In this document: positions 23,425 through 33,999 of the stretch, in pieces | Numbering within the stretch: position 1 is the stretch's first letter | How the letters are laid out: every line of letters starts with the position of its first letter | From: Massospora cicadina | Taxonomy: Eukaryota; Entomophthoromycota; Entomophthoromycetes; Entomophthorales; Entomophthoraceae | Reading direction: 5' to 3' | Assembly (NCBI GenBank): GCA_022478985.1 | Contig: JAKSZP010017475.1 | Coordinates: 21,089-85,088, forward strand | Length of the DNA: 64,000 nt | Notes under the pieces: model-generated | Databases searched by the model: none | The model's input: the letters and a program-made list of their open reading frames with translations, nothing else | What the model was told of the DNA's origin: nothing | Made by a program: the position numbers and the translations under genes

Positions 23425-24579
23425 TGTCAGGCAAACAGCAAGTTAAAATTAGACTGGCCAGCCAGCCTGAATGCCAAAGCACCCAAACGGCAAACCAGAA
23501 TGCCAGAGGCACTGCTGCTTGTATGACGGTTATGGAACTAGGAAGGAGTATCACCAATAAGTGTGTATGTGCCATAATCGCATATAGATACCTAGTAAAA
23601 TACCAGATGAACATGGCCATAAACCCTGAGTGGTGTTGGAATACTGGGAGAATAGGCAGTTTGTTTTTCAGCATAAAAACTAAAATTAGGGAAAGGATTT
23701 TTTATTGGGAAGATAAGGAAGAAAATTGACCAACAGTTCTCCCAGTGCAAGGCAACTGATTAAGTAGTGTTCAATTGTAGTGAGTCCAAGCAGTGATTAG
23801 GTCCCTCATATTCACCTAACCCGGCGAATTTTATGGGGATTGGGGCAGATAATCTCAATTGGAACTGACATTGAAGGATTCAGTGGCAAGCTAAGTTGCT
23901 GTCAGTTTGACCTCGAACACCTGAACCAAGGCTTGACTGCATTTCCATCAGTTGGAGCAGAGGCATCTTGCCTGATGAGCAATGGGAAATCCCCAGGGCC
24001 ACCCCACATAGGGCGGTCCCAATTGGTTGGAAACGGGTTGGGATGCCCAACCCACCTATGCCCAGTCGCTGGGCCATTTGTTTGGTCAAATGAGTTACTT
24101 TAACTGCAACTCCCAATTTCTGTATAGGGATTTTTAAACTGTCAGAGATGGTTTCCAAAGATATTAATTGAACATTGGGGATCATCCCTGACAAATTTGA
24201 GAGACAGTTTAATGTTGGCAATCATATTGGTGACTGATTCAAAATCATCCACAATTCCAGCCAATTGTTTGACATTTGCCCTTTTTTGAGTATTCATTTT
24301 CTGATCATCCAGCTTTGATCCCATCGGTCTCAGCCACTTCAACTTTGATTCAGTGATCTTGTTGCAGATTTCCTTAATCTGGCTGACAAGTTCAGCTGAG
24401 GTGAGCGAGGGTACTTTCAGAGAAATCTAAAGAGGGATGACAGTTACCCAATTCTTATCTACCACATGGGTAAGGTCACCCTGGGTGACGAGGGTTACAG
24501 CCACCCTCTTTAGCCCTTTTTATTTGGAAACAGGAATAGTGCCTGATCTACACACAGGGGACGTTCCCCTGGACTTACA
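23425..24579 (-). repeat. C1 5' LTR
   Basis: Partner of the LTR at 13,610. Begins tgtcaggcaaac and ends gacttaca on the plus strand. It carries the same aattgaccaac block at 23,724-23,734 and aataaa (minus) at 23,706-23,701. Just inside the element, 23,413-23,423 (gttggtcgatt on the plus strand) matches the reverse complement of that block at 10 of 11 positions; no tRNA-type site starting TGG is present. Confidence 0.9.
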
Positions 24580-24626
24580 ATATGTATCAGGATGGGAGAG
24601 TCAGGTCTTGGGAACCTGGTTTGTTA
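24580..24626. repeat. Direct repeat R2, right remainder
   Basis: Tail of R2 displaced by C1. It begins with the C1 target duplication atatg (24,580-24,584, matching 13,605-13,609) and continues with the same end sequence as R1 at 12,425-12,469. Confidence 0.7.
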
Positions 24627-24736
24627 AAAAAGCTTCTTAGTTAATATAGATCATATACTATAAAAAGACAATAGCTTACAAGAGAAAATTTTAGTATATA
24701 TACTTCAAGTTATATCATCCTAGTAATTAAAGTTAC

Positions 24737-25339
24737 TGTTGAATCTAGCAATTTGGTATGTACCCGCTAAAGGGTTTTTGCACAGGGTTTCCCCCATTGA
24801 ACAATTAGAACGGTCAATATGATGATCATCAGTTCCTTGATACACTTGTAGCCACTTAATTTGTAATAAACACGGGAGAAACTTTCCCAACCACTTCTTT
24901 TTAAAAATATACTTTGTCAGCGGATTCTCCTCTGGTCCTCTCTTTTCTTCCCTTTTTCTCCTTCTAAAACCTTCCAAGACTACTTCTCCAGTCCCCTCAT
25001 TTCACTGATATCCCAGCGGCGTCTGTCAGTACTGACCCTTCCACTTAGTTTATTCATGTCACTGTCTTTTCATTGGTTTTAGCTTATTATTCTTTAATCA
25101 GTTATTGCTTTAATTCGAGGCGATCCAATATCATTTTGTCAAATGTTGACATAGCCTTATTGCCCTATTTTGAAGGCGATCCAATAAGACCCATTATTGC
25201 CTTATCCTAAAGCGACCAATCACTTATAGCTCTGAATCATCCTCGGCGGATTCTGTCCATCTATCCTTCAGTGGAATTCCTACAATGATCCACAGGGTCA
25301 TAATAATGACTTGTCATCCAGTCAAATAGGTTCTCAACA
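24737..25339 (-). repeat. A 3' LTR
   Basis: Begins tgttgaatct and ends tctcaaca. The polypurine tract adjoins it at 25,340-25,350 (plus tttcccccttt, minus aaagggggaaa). Confidence 0.92.
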
Positions 25340-25393
25340 TTTCCCCCTTTGACTGGACAATAAGATGTATACCTCTCTTTTCCTGCAATCACT

Positions 25394-26512
25394 ATGCGAA
25401 CCAACCCATGCCAACATCTGTGAGTCTGTGAGTTCACTTTCTTCTACCATTTGTGGTTAGGTGCAGAGTTACCCAACCCAGGCCATATCCCTCTTCACCA
25501 GTTCCCGTTTCTCCCATCTGATGAAGATGAGGCTGACGTGGACCTCACAACCGTGCTAACCAAGGAAGAGATTCTTTCCAAATTCTTTGGTCACTTGGCT
25601 TCCTGGCGCGCCCCCTTTGGGGACATCGTGGGCCAGCTACGCTGGGGAGGGGAGCGGAGCTGAGGGCCTTCACATAACGAAGTGGCCCAGCTCCTGGCGA
25701 GCAGCTTTAGTCGTCTAGTACTTCTGACTCCTGTCAAACACCATCCTGTGGCTCTGCCCATACAGCGGATGCTGTGCTTTGTGCAGTGGGTGATAGCCCG
25801 CTGGTCAGGGTCCTTCCCCCATACTCCTACTCACTTCTGATCCTTAGGGGTAAACTTCTGCAACAACTTATTAGCTCGCCTTTGTTCCAGAGTCACCACA
25901 TCGTTCACTGCCCTCAGCGCTGACAATCCATCACAGTACCTTCTAATCATGGCGCTCTTAGGTAACTTAATTTTGCATCCTGCCACTACTTTAGGTTAAT
26001 TAATAGAGCAGCACTGGACAGCCCTCAAATGGGCCCAGCGAGTGGCATTCACTGCAACCGCTCCCTTTCTGATAGCATATCCAAGAATAGAGGACTTCCT
26101 TGTAGATTACCTGGCCCTGGGCGCAGCCTTTTCCCCTCGAGCTGGCACTCACCTGCTCACTTGACACCCCTTATGACTTCAGCCCCCTCTGTTGGCATAC
26201 TCCTTAATTTCCTAGGAGCATCAACGCATGTGGTTACAAGCTCTGCTCCACGTGGGACAGGAACAATTCCAACTTGATCAACCAGCTGAACTCTCCCCAC
26301 CTCACCTGTTACCCTGGAATCCCAGTCCATCCTCCTCTCCCAGTTCCGTTGCACCATCCTCTCCCTTTCGACCTAGTGCAATGGCCCAGGAGAGTACACC
26401 AGCTCCTTTTCTTTCACCTTGTCAGCCTTTGCCTCCACCCCCAACCCCAGTCGAGTCCATAGAAACTATGGCACGCCAGAAGCAGAGGAAGAAGAAACAC
26501 TGGTCTCATTGA
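25394..26512 (+). pseudogene. Antisense coding frame inside element A
   Basis: Opposite to the element's own genes. From ATG at 25,394, 55 bases past the LTR, one frame stays in register for 373 codons to a TGA ending at 26,512. It has seven internal stops (25,421; 25,661; 25,838; 25,997; 26,162; 26,174; 26,213) and no frameshift. Every stop can be explained by a C-to-T change, five as CGA to TGA. Segments: an acidic stretch (LPSDEDEADVDLTTVL), helical parts (EVAQLLASSFSRLVLL; LIEQHWTALKWAQRV), a Pro/Ser-rich part and a basic C-terminus (RQKQRKKKHW). I do not recognise the family. Known antisense ORFs between pol and the 3' LTR occur in some plant gypsy elements. Function unknown. Confidence 0.65.
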
Positions 26513-26639
26513 TTAAAACAAAAAGACACCATAAGAAGCTAAAAATTACAGGAAGATGAAGACAGCTAAGTGAAAGATCTCAAAGGACAACCCACATAAA
26601 ATAAAAAACCCGCTAGCATCCACATATATATTAGTTTTT

Positions 26640-27540
26640 TTTCATTTTAGAGTAACTATATTATTGCTATATGGCTGAAGGAACTTTGCGTGCACCCAAA
26701 TTAATAATCCAGCCGCTCACAGGATCCTTGATAGTATAAGCGTCAACTCCCGTTTTTTATATTATCTCAAACAGCTCAACCCATATAAGCAAGTTTGTGC
26801 TTCCGCCCAAACCCATGCTGATCATGGAATAGCACCATATCCCCATCTTTGAACTGTGTTAGGCCGCTACGCCATACTTAGTCTGTAGCCTGAGCTTTGA
26901 TTTTCTTGGCAAGTCTGAACGAGTACGCTTCAGTTTGTAACTTAATAAGCGTTTTTTAAGGGTGGTTAAATATCACTGTGGATCCACTCCGCCAGTGTCC
27001 TCTACACAGGCTTATAGCAGCGCAGGAAGAGAGGGGTGCCGCCCATAAATCAATTGGAAGTAGCTTTTTCCCATGGCAGAATGGTAGCTAATATTTTAGG
27101 CAAACACCGCGGTAGAAAGAAGAGTACTCCAATTGAAGGGTCTATCTGTAACCAGCTTCTGGAGTATATTCACCAGAGTCCCAATAACACGCTCAACCAT
27201 TCCGTTGGACTCAGGGTGATATGGGGTCATTAGGACCCCGCGGATGGCCATTAATTCGTTGAGCTTAGGAAAAATGTGGGAGGTGAAGCTGGTCCCATTG
27301 TAAGTAAGGATAGACTGTGAGCACCCATGACGCTGTATGATACATTCCATTACAAACTTAGCCACAATATCTGCCCGCAGATCCCAAATGGCTCGCGCCT
27401 CCACCCACCTAGTCAAGTGGTCAATTGCCACCAGGATATACTTAGACCAATTTGCTCCAGTTGGAAGAGGGCCCACGACATCAATAGAGACGGTATGCCA
27501 AGCAAAGCGAGGCTTTACCAACTGTTATGAAGTCTTTTAG
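26640..27540 (-). pseudogene. pol: A integrase and post-integrase relic
   Basis: 27,521-27,096 is one frame holding the integrase core: WHTVSIDVVGPLPTG (first Asp), ILVAIDHLTRWVEA, SQSILTYNGTSFTS (the second Asp, normally in SDNG, is Tyr here) and HPESNGMVERVIGTL (Glu). Loss of one DDE residue would block integration. Below 27,096 the post-integrase domain can be followed in pieces to about 26,650. This segment converges with the antisense frame ending at 26,512. Confidence 0.8.
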
Positions 27541-27945
27541 TGGATCGGCTTCTCCACCTGGCACTGGTGGCAGCAAGACAGGGTCTCAAGCATGTCATAT
27601 TGTATGTTTTCCAAATAATACCTCAGCCTTAGCAATTCAAGAGTTTTCAGGACTCTGCCATGGCAAACTGCTCAATGTGCACTCATAATAATATTTGAGC
27701 GGTTGGAAAGCCTAGGGATATTCATGGTAGCATCCCCTATGCGCTTATACAATTCCCCATTCCTTAGGAACATATTGGTCCTAAGTTCGTCTAGTAACTT
27801 AATTACTTGGGGCGGTTCATCTTTTTATTTTCCACTGAGCATTTTGTCAAACATTATATCGCTTAGATCCGCCATAACTGCAATTGTCAGTAATCTCAAT
27901 AAACAATCAGCGTTTTGGTGTTTGGCTCCCAGTCGATGTAAAATC
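27541..27945 (-). pseudogene. A integrase zinc-finger / linker relic
   Basis: Lies between RNase H and the integrase core, where Ty3 elements carry the HHCC zinc-binding domain. The reading frame is broken. A candidate CHQC-like part (plus strand near 27,560, ggcactggtggca) corresponds to the Cys pair before the core. Confidence 0.45.
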
Positions 27946-28281
27946 TCAAAGTTGTAAGCTATCGCTTAAGAGCCCATTGGGCTCTCCACCCTTCAGGCTA
28001 TTGCAAATTCTGCAATCATGTAACGATGCATGATCCGTCACAACTTTAAACTTTACTCCATGAAAGTGAACTCGAAACTGTTTATATGCATAAATCACTG
28101 CTAAGCATTCCCGCTTGGTTACAGTGTAATTTAATTCATGGCAATTCAAGTTGTGACTACAGTATGCCACGGGGTGCTCATCTCCATCATCGTCCTTCTG
28201 AGACAGGACTGACTCAACAGCGGAAAGGGATGCATCCATTTGCACTATAAATTCCTTATCAAAATTAGGATAGCGCAACAC
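27946..28281 (-). pseudogene. pol: A RNase H domain
   Basis: One frame of 111 codons: FIVQMDASLSAVESVLSQ (catalytic Asp in MDAS), HPVAYCSHNLNCHELNYTVT, KRECLAVIYAYKQFRVHFHG and VVTDHASLHDC (TDH block). This is the standard Ty3/gypsy RNase H, which removes RNA from RNA/DNA hybrids. The end is frameshifted after LHDCRIC. Confidence 0.8.
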
Positions 28282-28299
28282 CAGTGAACTGATTAATGA

Positions 28300-29300
28300 C
28301 GTTAAAAGTGTATTGAAGGCACATTGACATCACTCCGTCCATTTAAACATGGCGTCTTTCTTCAGTAGCTCAAACAGCGGACCTCCAATGCGACTGAAAT
28401 TTGGTATGAATCAAAGGTAGTAACCCACCATTCCCAGAAACACCTGAATGTCCCACTTATTAGTGGGCTTAGTCATCCTCTGGATGGCTTCTACCTTGGC
28501 TGGCTGAGGTCTTAGCCCAGTCGCATCCACTACAAACCCAAGATACTCAAGAAGATCCTTGAAGAAGTGGCATTTTCGAGGCTTGATTTTGATATTATCC
28601 TCAGCCAGTCAGCGAAATACCTCTTTCAAATGAGTGAGATGCTCAGCAAATGTGCGAGAGAAGACATTAATATCGTTAAGATACACAAGAATGCACAACA
28701 ACTTCAGATCACTCAGTATAGTGTCCATTGCTCGTTGAAACGTAGCTGGGGCGTTACATAGTCCCTGCGGCATGCATGCTGGTTGGAAAAGCCCTTTCAA
28801 GGTGATTATCACACATTTTTCTTGCTCCGCCATGGGCAACTCAATTTGCCAATAACAGGATATCAAATCCATTGACGAGAAGTAGTGGCTCCACCTAGCT
28901 GATCTAGCGCATCATCAATTCGTGGCAGAGGGTATGAATCTTTTTGGTGATGCTATTGAGCTTCCAGTAGTTGATTACTACACAGTTAGTGCCATCCTTC
29001 TTTTTAAAAATTAGGACAGGAGAAGCCCATGGACTCTTAGACAGTTCAAGCATTCCCTGCTCCAACAGCTTTTCAATCTCCTCAGTGACAACTTCTTCAG
29101 CTTCCCATGATTGACAGATTGGTCGAGACCTGATGGGGGATGATCCACAGTGTCAAGTCGATGAACAACCCCCCAAGCGCACCCCAAATCATGATCATTG
29201 ACCACAAAGATCTCTTTATACTTTTGCAATAGCGCTTCCACCCGCTCCTTCTGATTTTCTGATAACCCAGATAAATTTTCCCGCGGTATAAACACCATTG
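28300..29300 (-). pseudogene. pol: A reverse transcriptase relic
   Basis: 29,298-29,011 covers the segment before RT (LSGLSENQKERVEALLQKYK, IFVVNDHDLG, HRLDTVDHPP). 28,872-28,609 holds the palm: MDLISCYWQIELPMAEQEK, FQPACMPQGLCNAPATFQRAM, and the active site as CILVYLNDINVFSRTF. YLDD has become YLND. The parts are in different frames. Confidence 0.8.
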
Positions 29301-29582
29301 TGCCGAGAGGTGGTTTGATGGGCAGACCAAATTCATCCAGAGAACCAAACTCATAACCTGGTTGAACTCTGCAACCGGGCTCAGATGTAAATATGCTATA
29401 TTCTGATGCCAGCAGATTCGAATGGGGCTGTTCTGAAGATTTTCTATCAGTACTTTGATTTCTTCATGGCATGGTAGTATGATTCTGGGAGCCACATGGG
29501 GCTCAAGCTGTGATTGCTGATAAGGCCCAATGATCTCCCCATAGAGCCCAGCTCGCACTTCCACCTTTAACTCAGTGTCAAT

Positions 29583-30075
29583 TTATACTTGATGTCCAGA
29601 GGGAATGGATATAGCTCCCGCTGCTCTAAGTGGTAACCCTTGGTATTCATATATATGATGAGGAAGGGCCTGCGTTTTCTTTTTTAAGCGATTATAGCGC
29701 ACTGGAATCATCCCATCGCTGTAGGCAAGATTGATCTGTCCCATATGCGCTGAACTCTTTGGCGCTCCACTAGAGGAGAAATATAGGGATTCACTGTCCC
29801 ACAATGGCTAGGGTCTGTTCCATCATGTCAACTATAGCCACATAGTGTCGCATAAATGCAGTTCCAATCAAAAAATCGTAGTTACTGTTTGGTAATACCA
29901 CCTCTGGAGCCACCACAACAATAGATCTGAACCGCAAGGGAAGAAAGCTATATGCTCCCTCAGAAGTGGTGGTTTCTGCTCCAACGGTCCTGTACACCAC
30001 CCAGTGGTCTATGTTGAGTTTTAGGGACAACTTTGCCACCAATTTAGTGTAGACAATATTAACAGGTGCGCCCAT
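29583..30075 (-). pseudogene. pol: A protease relic
   Basis: Frame 30,075-29,791 starts at MGAPVNIVYTKLVAKL, which aligns with the DTGAxVNxxxxKL active site of retropepsins; the catalytic Asp is no longer readable ahead of MGAP. SNYDFLIGTAFMRHYVAIVD near its end matches the ILG block. A following frame (29,804-29,583) includes KSSAHMGQINLAYSD. Compare protein B, YDMLIGTQFML, for the same fold position. Confidence 0.7.
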
Positions 30076-30197
30076 ATTGATGATATCTCATACCCAAGTT
30101 TTAGCTACCACAATGTCACAGTAAGTGCATTCTGAGTAAGATGCATCCCAGTTATTTACTACCTGTACACTTAAGGATTCATGTTTTCCCAGAAAAC

Positions 30198-31529
30198 TCA
30201 TATACCCACACCGATTTTAGGGTATCTGATTACAATAGTTTCCACTGGGAGGGCGACGTCTATTCTCCTCAGGGACAGGGCATCTGTGACCGGTTCTAGC
30301 TGATCTAACAGATTTTGGTCAAACATGTGACAAGCATAAAGCTTCGGTTGATCTTGAGAGTTTTTATCCGCCATTTCTTCAACATGCGCTTGGGTCAGCA
30401 CATTTACTCCCCCAACCGGCGGGTGGTAGAGGAATGTATCGTCATACTGAGAAGCTTCAGCTTTATTCAACACAGTAGACTCAGGTGGGACATGTAAGTT
30501 CAAGGTAGCGGAAGTAGAGAGTCCCTTCTCTACTCCACTCAGGCTTTTCCCTGATAGCCAAGCTCTCATTACAAGGGAGGGATCCGTCAGTTGGGAAATC
30601 ATTGTCCCATGTACCCAGTATGACCACAATTAAAACAACTTACTCCATAAGACCTACAGCTGTGCTTAAGATAAGTTGGTTCATTTGGTATATGATTTTG
30701 AAAAGGATCGACGTAACCAGACCCCCAACAGTATAATGACCACCCCTGTCAGCATAGTGAGGCCCAGATTGGTAGTTAATTTGGTGTTGATCAGAAATCA
30801 AGGAACGCTTATTGGATGGAGGATAGTATCCTGATGGGATTCTCTCTGACCGATTATCTCTTCCCACATGATTAGGGTGAACAACTGCAACAGTGCAGAT
30901 TTGCTCAGTATTGGATGGAGTAAAAGTTACATATAAGCGACATAAAAGCTGAACAAGTTTAAGAAGAGCTACATCAGGCTCTAACAATGGAGCTATGACA
31001 TTGTAAAGCTCAGGGTATGGCTTCACTGCTGAGGCCATCATTATACATATATCATATTTGGATAGAATGCCTGCTCCGATCAGCATATGCGCTTCCATAA
31101 TAATTGGTCAGTGAATGTGGTGAGGGTCTCATTTCGTTGAAACCCAATGGTCAAGAACTCAGTTTTATGCTGTGACATTTTTGAAGTTCCGCTGAACAAT
31201 TGCAGCACTGTCTCCTTAACTTCATGGTATGAAACGGAACTAGCTGAGAGGTAATAAATGACTTGATCAGCACTTTTGACGTCTAAAGAGGAGAGTAACA
31301 GTTTTGCCCTCTGTCTATCCAAAGTACCTTCAGTTGCAAATTTCAAATCAGCAAAAGAACTATGAATATTTCCTTTGCGATAAAATGGTGGCAGCTTATC
31401 ATTGTAAATCTTCTGAAGCAACTCATCCTGCTTTTCAAGCACAGTATCTAACACAAGTCTCAACTCCTCGTAGGCCCCAGGGCCATTGTTTCTTGCTGAT
31501 TTCATTTTGAAAAAACCTGGATGCAACAT
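30198..31529 (-). pseudogene. gag: A Gag relic
   Basis: Frame 31,529-31,080 contains YEELRLVLDTVLEKQDELLQ, TLDRQRAKLLLSSLDVKSAD and LTIGFQRNETLTTFTDQLL, the capsid-like helices (compare TDRQKAKNILSCLG in B). It continues at 31,098-30,640 after a frameshift. Near 30,645-30,607 the minus strand reads CFNCGHTGYMGQ then a stop: a zinc knuckle with His changed to Tyr and the last Cys lost. 30,629-30,198 is a further segment before protease. Confidence 0.7.
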
Positions 31530-31574
31530 AACCCGGTGGCTGAATATTCATAACTTTGTTATTGGTCAATGGGC

Positions 31575-31592
31575 CCTCTGTAGTGAGCACCA
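31575..31592 (-). promoter_or_regulatory. A primer binding site
   Basis: Minus strand TGGTGCTCACTACAGAGG starting at 31,592, one base from the 5' LTR. Differs from the B site by one base in 18 although A and B are different families. Confidence 0.75.
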
Positions 31593-31593
31593 C

Positions 31594-32207
31594 TGTTGAA
31601 TCTCGGCGATTCAGTATGTACCCACTAAAGGGTTTTTTGCACAGGGTTTCCCCCATTGAACAATTAGAACGGTCAATATGATGATCACCAGTTCCTTGAT
31701 ACACTTGTAACTACTTAATTTATAAGAAACACGGGAGCAATTTTCCCAACCACTTCTTTATTAAAATATAATTTGTCAGCGGATTCTCCTCTGATCCTCT
31801 CTTTTCTTCCCTTTTTCTCCTTCTAAAACCTTCCATGACTACTTCTCCAGTACCCTCATTTTACTGATATCCCAGCGGCGTCTGTCAGTACTGACCCTTC
31901 TACTTAGTTTATTCATGTCACTGTCTTTTCATTGGTTTTAGCTTATTATTCTTTAGTCAATTATCGCTTTGATTCAAGGCGATCTAATATCTTTTTTTGA
32001 ATGTCAACATCACCTTATCACCCTATTTTGAAGGCAATCCGATAAGACCCATTATGACTCATTATCGCCTTATCCTAAAGCGACCAATCACTTATAGCTC
32101 TGAATCATCCTCAGCGGATTCTGTCCATTGATCCTATAGTGGAATTCATCCAATGATCCGCAGGGTCATAATAGTGGCTTGTTGTCCAGTCACATAGATT
32201 CTCAACA
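31594..32207 (-). repeat. A 5' LTR
   Basis: Begins tgttgaatctcgg and ends tctcaaca on the plus strand, aligning along its length with 24,737-25,339. A minus-strand primer site lies one base inside. Confidence 0.92.
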
Positions 32208-32689
32208 GTTACTTTTTCAGCATTTAAAACGCGCTATATGTTTAAAAGTGAAGTTTTATGGGTAGAACATTAAACTTTTATCCATGTATAATATGTACAG
32301 ACTTTTCTTGGGGTACCCAAGATTGCATCAGTGAACCATTAAAAGAATTCTGGAGAATCTAATCATTGTTTGGCTTAACTTTAAACGGATAGATATTTTA
32401 CAATTGTGGCAAATAGCCAACCATTTTTTCAATCCTCATACAGTTTAGTTTTTGCATATATATAGAATTTACTTGATAAACCATTGCATGTTTTTTTAGT
32501 AAAATTGTAGTTAGAAGTAGTGTATGTAGGTTAGGAGTAGATACACTATTTTAAATAACTTATTACCACAACAGTAATACTTGGTTATCAAATTAGAATA
32601 ATTACATAAGGTAAGGCTATTTGAAATTCAGATTTAATTTTTGCAATTACATTAGCTCTGAGAAGACTTAGTTGTAAATTCAATGTCTG

Positions 32690-33440
32690 GGATCTTATCT
32701 GAAAATAAAACTGACTATTAAGCTTATTCTAGGCTACTAAATTAACTATCCAGAAAGTCACTGGGACGCTGGGATTTGATAGCGCAAATGCCTAATTTGT
32801 ACTAATTCATGTAGCTCTTGCTGAGCTATCTTTTAAGGCAAATAAAACGCTCCCATCTTTTTCACTAAATTTCTATTTTTTTTCTCCAGTAAAACCTGTT
32901 TGCATTTCCAAATGGATTATTTATCATGGTATACATCTAATTGAACATGTGCTTGATGTTAGAGAAGAACATACAGGATCAGAACGTTATGTTTTCATTA
33001 TCACTGTGCAACTGAAGCAACATTAGTGCGTTAATAATAACGGTTGTTGAACCTCAAATTAAGTAGCCTTATGAGGTTGTTTGGAAAAACCCAAATATGT
33101 AGCCAAGCAGAGGACCAAAGGCTGGCTGAAAATGTTAAGATTTCCCAAAGCACCTCAGCTTGCATCATAAATTGAGGTGTGGGTTATCCATACCACTCAC
33201 ACTCACTGCATTGCCACTAGGTGGCAGTGCTAAGTGTGGCGATATGACTGATGCACTTTAGACTGTTGAAATTTTCAATAATAGAATCACTTAGGCGTGA
33301 GATATTATTGGTAATCTAGATTTGGGCATTCTTGAACTTATTTACTTAGGTACAGTTTTCAACACAATTTTCTAAGTTTGTGCAAACAATGCTAAACCCT
33401 ATGGATTAAGGAAACACACCATTAAGATGGCTAGTTAGGT
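32690..33440. repeat. Old direct duplication, copy 1
   Basis: Aligns with 34,000-34,760 at an offset of about 1313-1317 bases. Anchors: tgtgggtta (33,178 and 34,491), agagaagaaca (32,960 and 34,277), tggattaag (33,402 and 34,719). Divergence is high. No coding seen. Could be LTRs of a very old element with most of its interior gone. Confidence 0.6.
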
Positions 33441-33999
33441 TTGTTGTCAAATGTGGTTTTGCGAATCTCATTTGTTACACTATTTCATGCCACCCTTTTC
33501 ATTAGCGGCTGTAGTGCCAGCCATCAACAAGACAATAATTTGGTAATTTCCTAAACATCATCATAGACCTTCAAATCTCCTTTGATGCTTTTGTGGTTTT
33601 TATAAAAGAGGATGGGTAGTTTAGGGGTGGCCATTTGGACAACTAGCAGTTAGATCCTCTTATGCCCACTAGGAGACCTCCAGAATCCATTAATATTATC
33701 TGGGGACATTGTTCTTCAATTTAATTCTTAAAAAATTATCTATACAAGGTCATCTATCAGACTTTAGCTCAATAGTGATTACCACCATGATGTTCCTGGT
33801 TTATGCACACTGTGATTCCTGTTTTTGAAGGGTGATGTAATAATTAAAGATTGTACATGGGTTTTTTAAGGTAGAGATTTAGCAATTACAATATAATTTT
33901 TTTAGTACTAGATGGTCCCAACCTAGCAATTACACTATAATAAAAGCTGTAATCTTAATATCTCTGATGAGACATAATTGCTGAGTAAATGGTATCAGA

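Larger units (their letters stand above)
13610..24579 (-). mobile_element. Element C1: chromodomain Ty3/gypsy, interrupted
   Basis: Minus-strand LTR retrotransposon of the chromovirus type. LTRs of 1156 and 1155 bases begin tgtcagg and end in ca on the plus strand, flanked by the 5-bp target duplication atatg. Removing nested element B and its duplicated target bases leaves 6058 bases, matching C2 (6069). Pol order on the minus strand is protease, RT, RNase H, integrase, chromodomain. No gag is present between the 5' LTR and protease. All genes carry stops or frameshifts. About 9 mismatches in the first 120 aligned LTR bases indicate moderate age. Confidence 0.93.
24737..32207 (-). mobile_element. 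Element A: Ty3/gypsy with antisense ORF
   Basis: Complete minus-strand LTR element, 7471 bases, flanked by the 5-bp target duplication gttac (24,732-24,736; 32,208-32,212). LTRs of 603 and 614 bases have the inverted ends TGTTGA/TCAACA. Order on the minus strand: gag, protease, RT, RNase H, integrase, post-integrase domain. Between that and the 3' LTR, a plus-strand (antisense) frame of 373 codons. No chromodomain. Genes carry stops and frameshifts. About 14 mismatches in the first 175 LTR bases. Confidence 0.93.

Noticed and set aside
23313..23729. 138-codon plus-strand frame
   Set aside because: Lies antisense across the C1 leader and 5' LTR; the same LTR segment in other copies does not keep this frame.
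26029..26277. Separate 82-codon plus-strand gene
   Set aside because: Overlaps the longer antisense frame of element A in another phase; that frame explains the region better.
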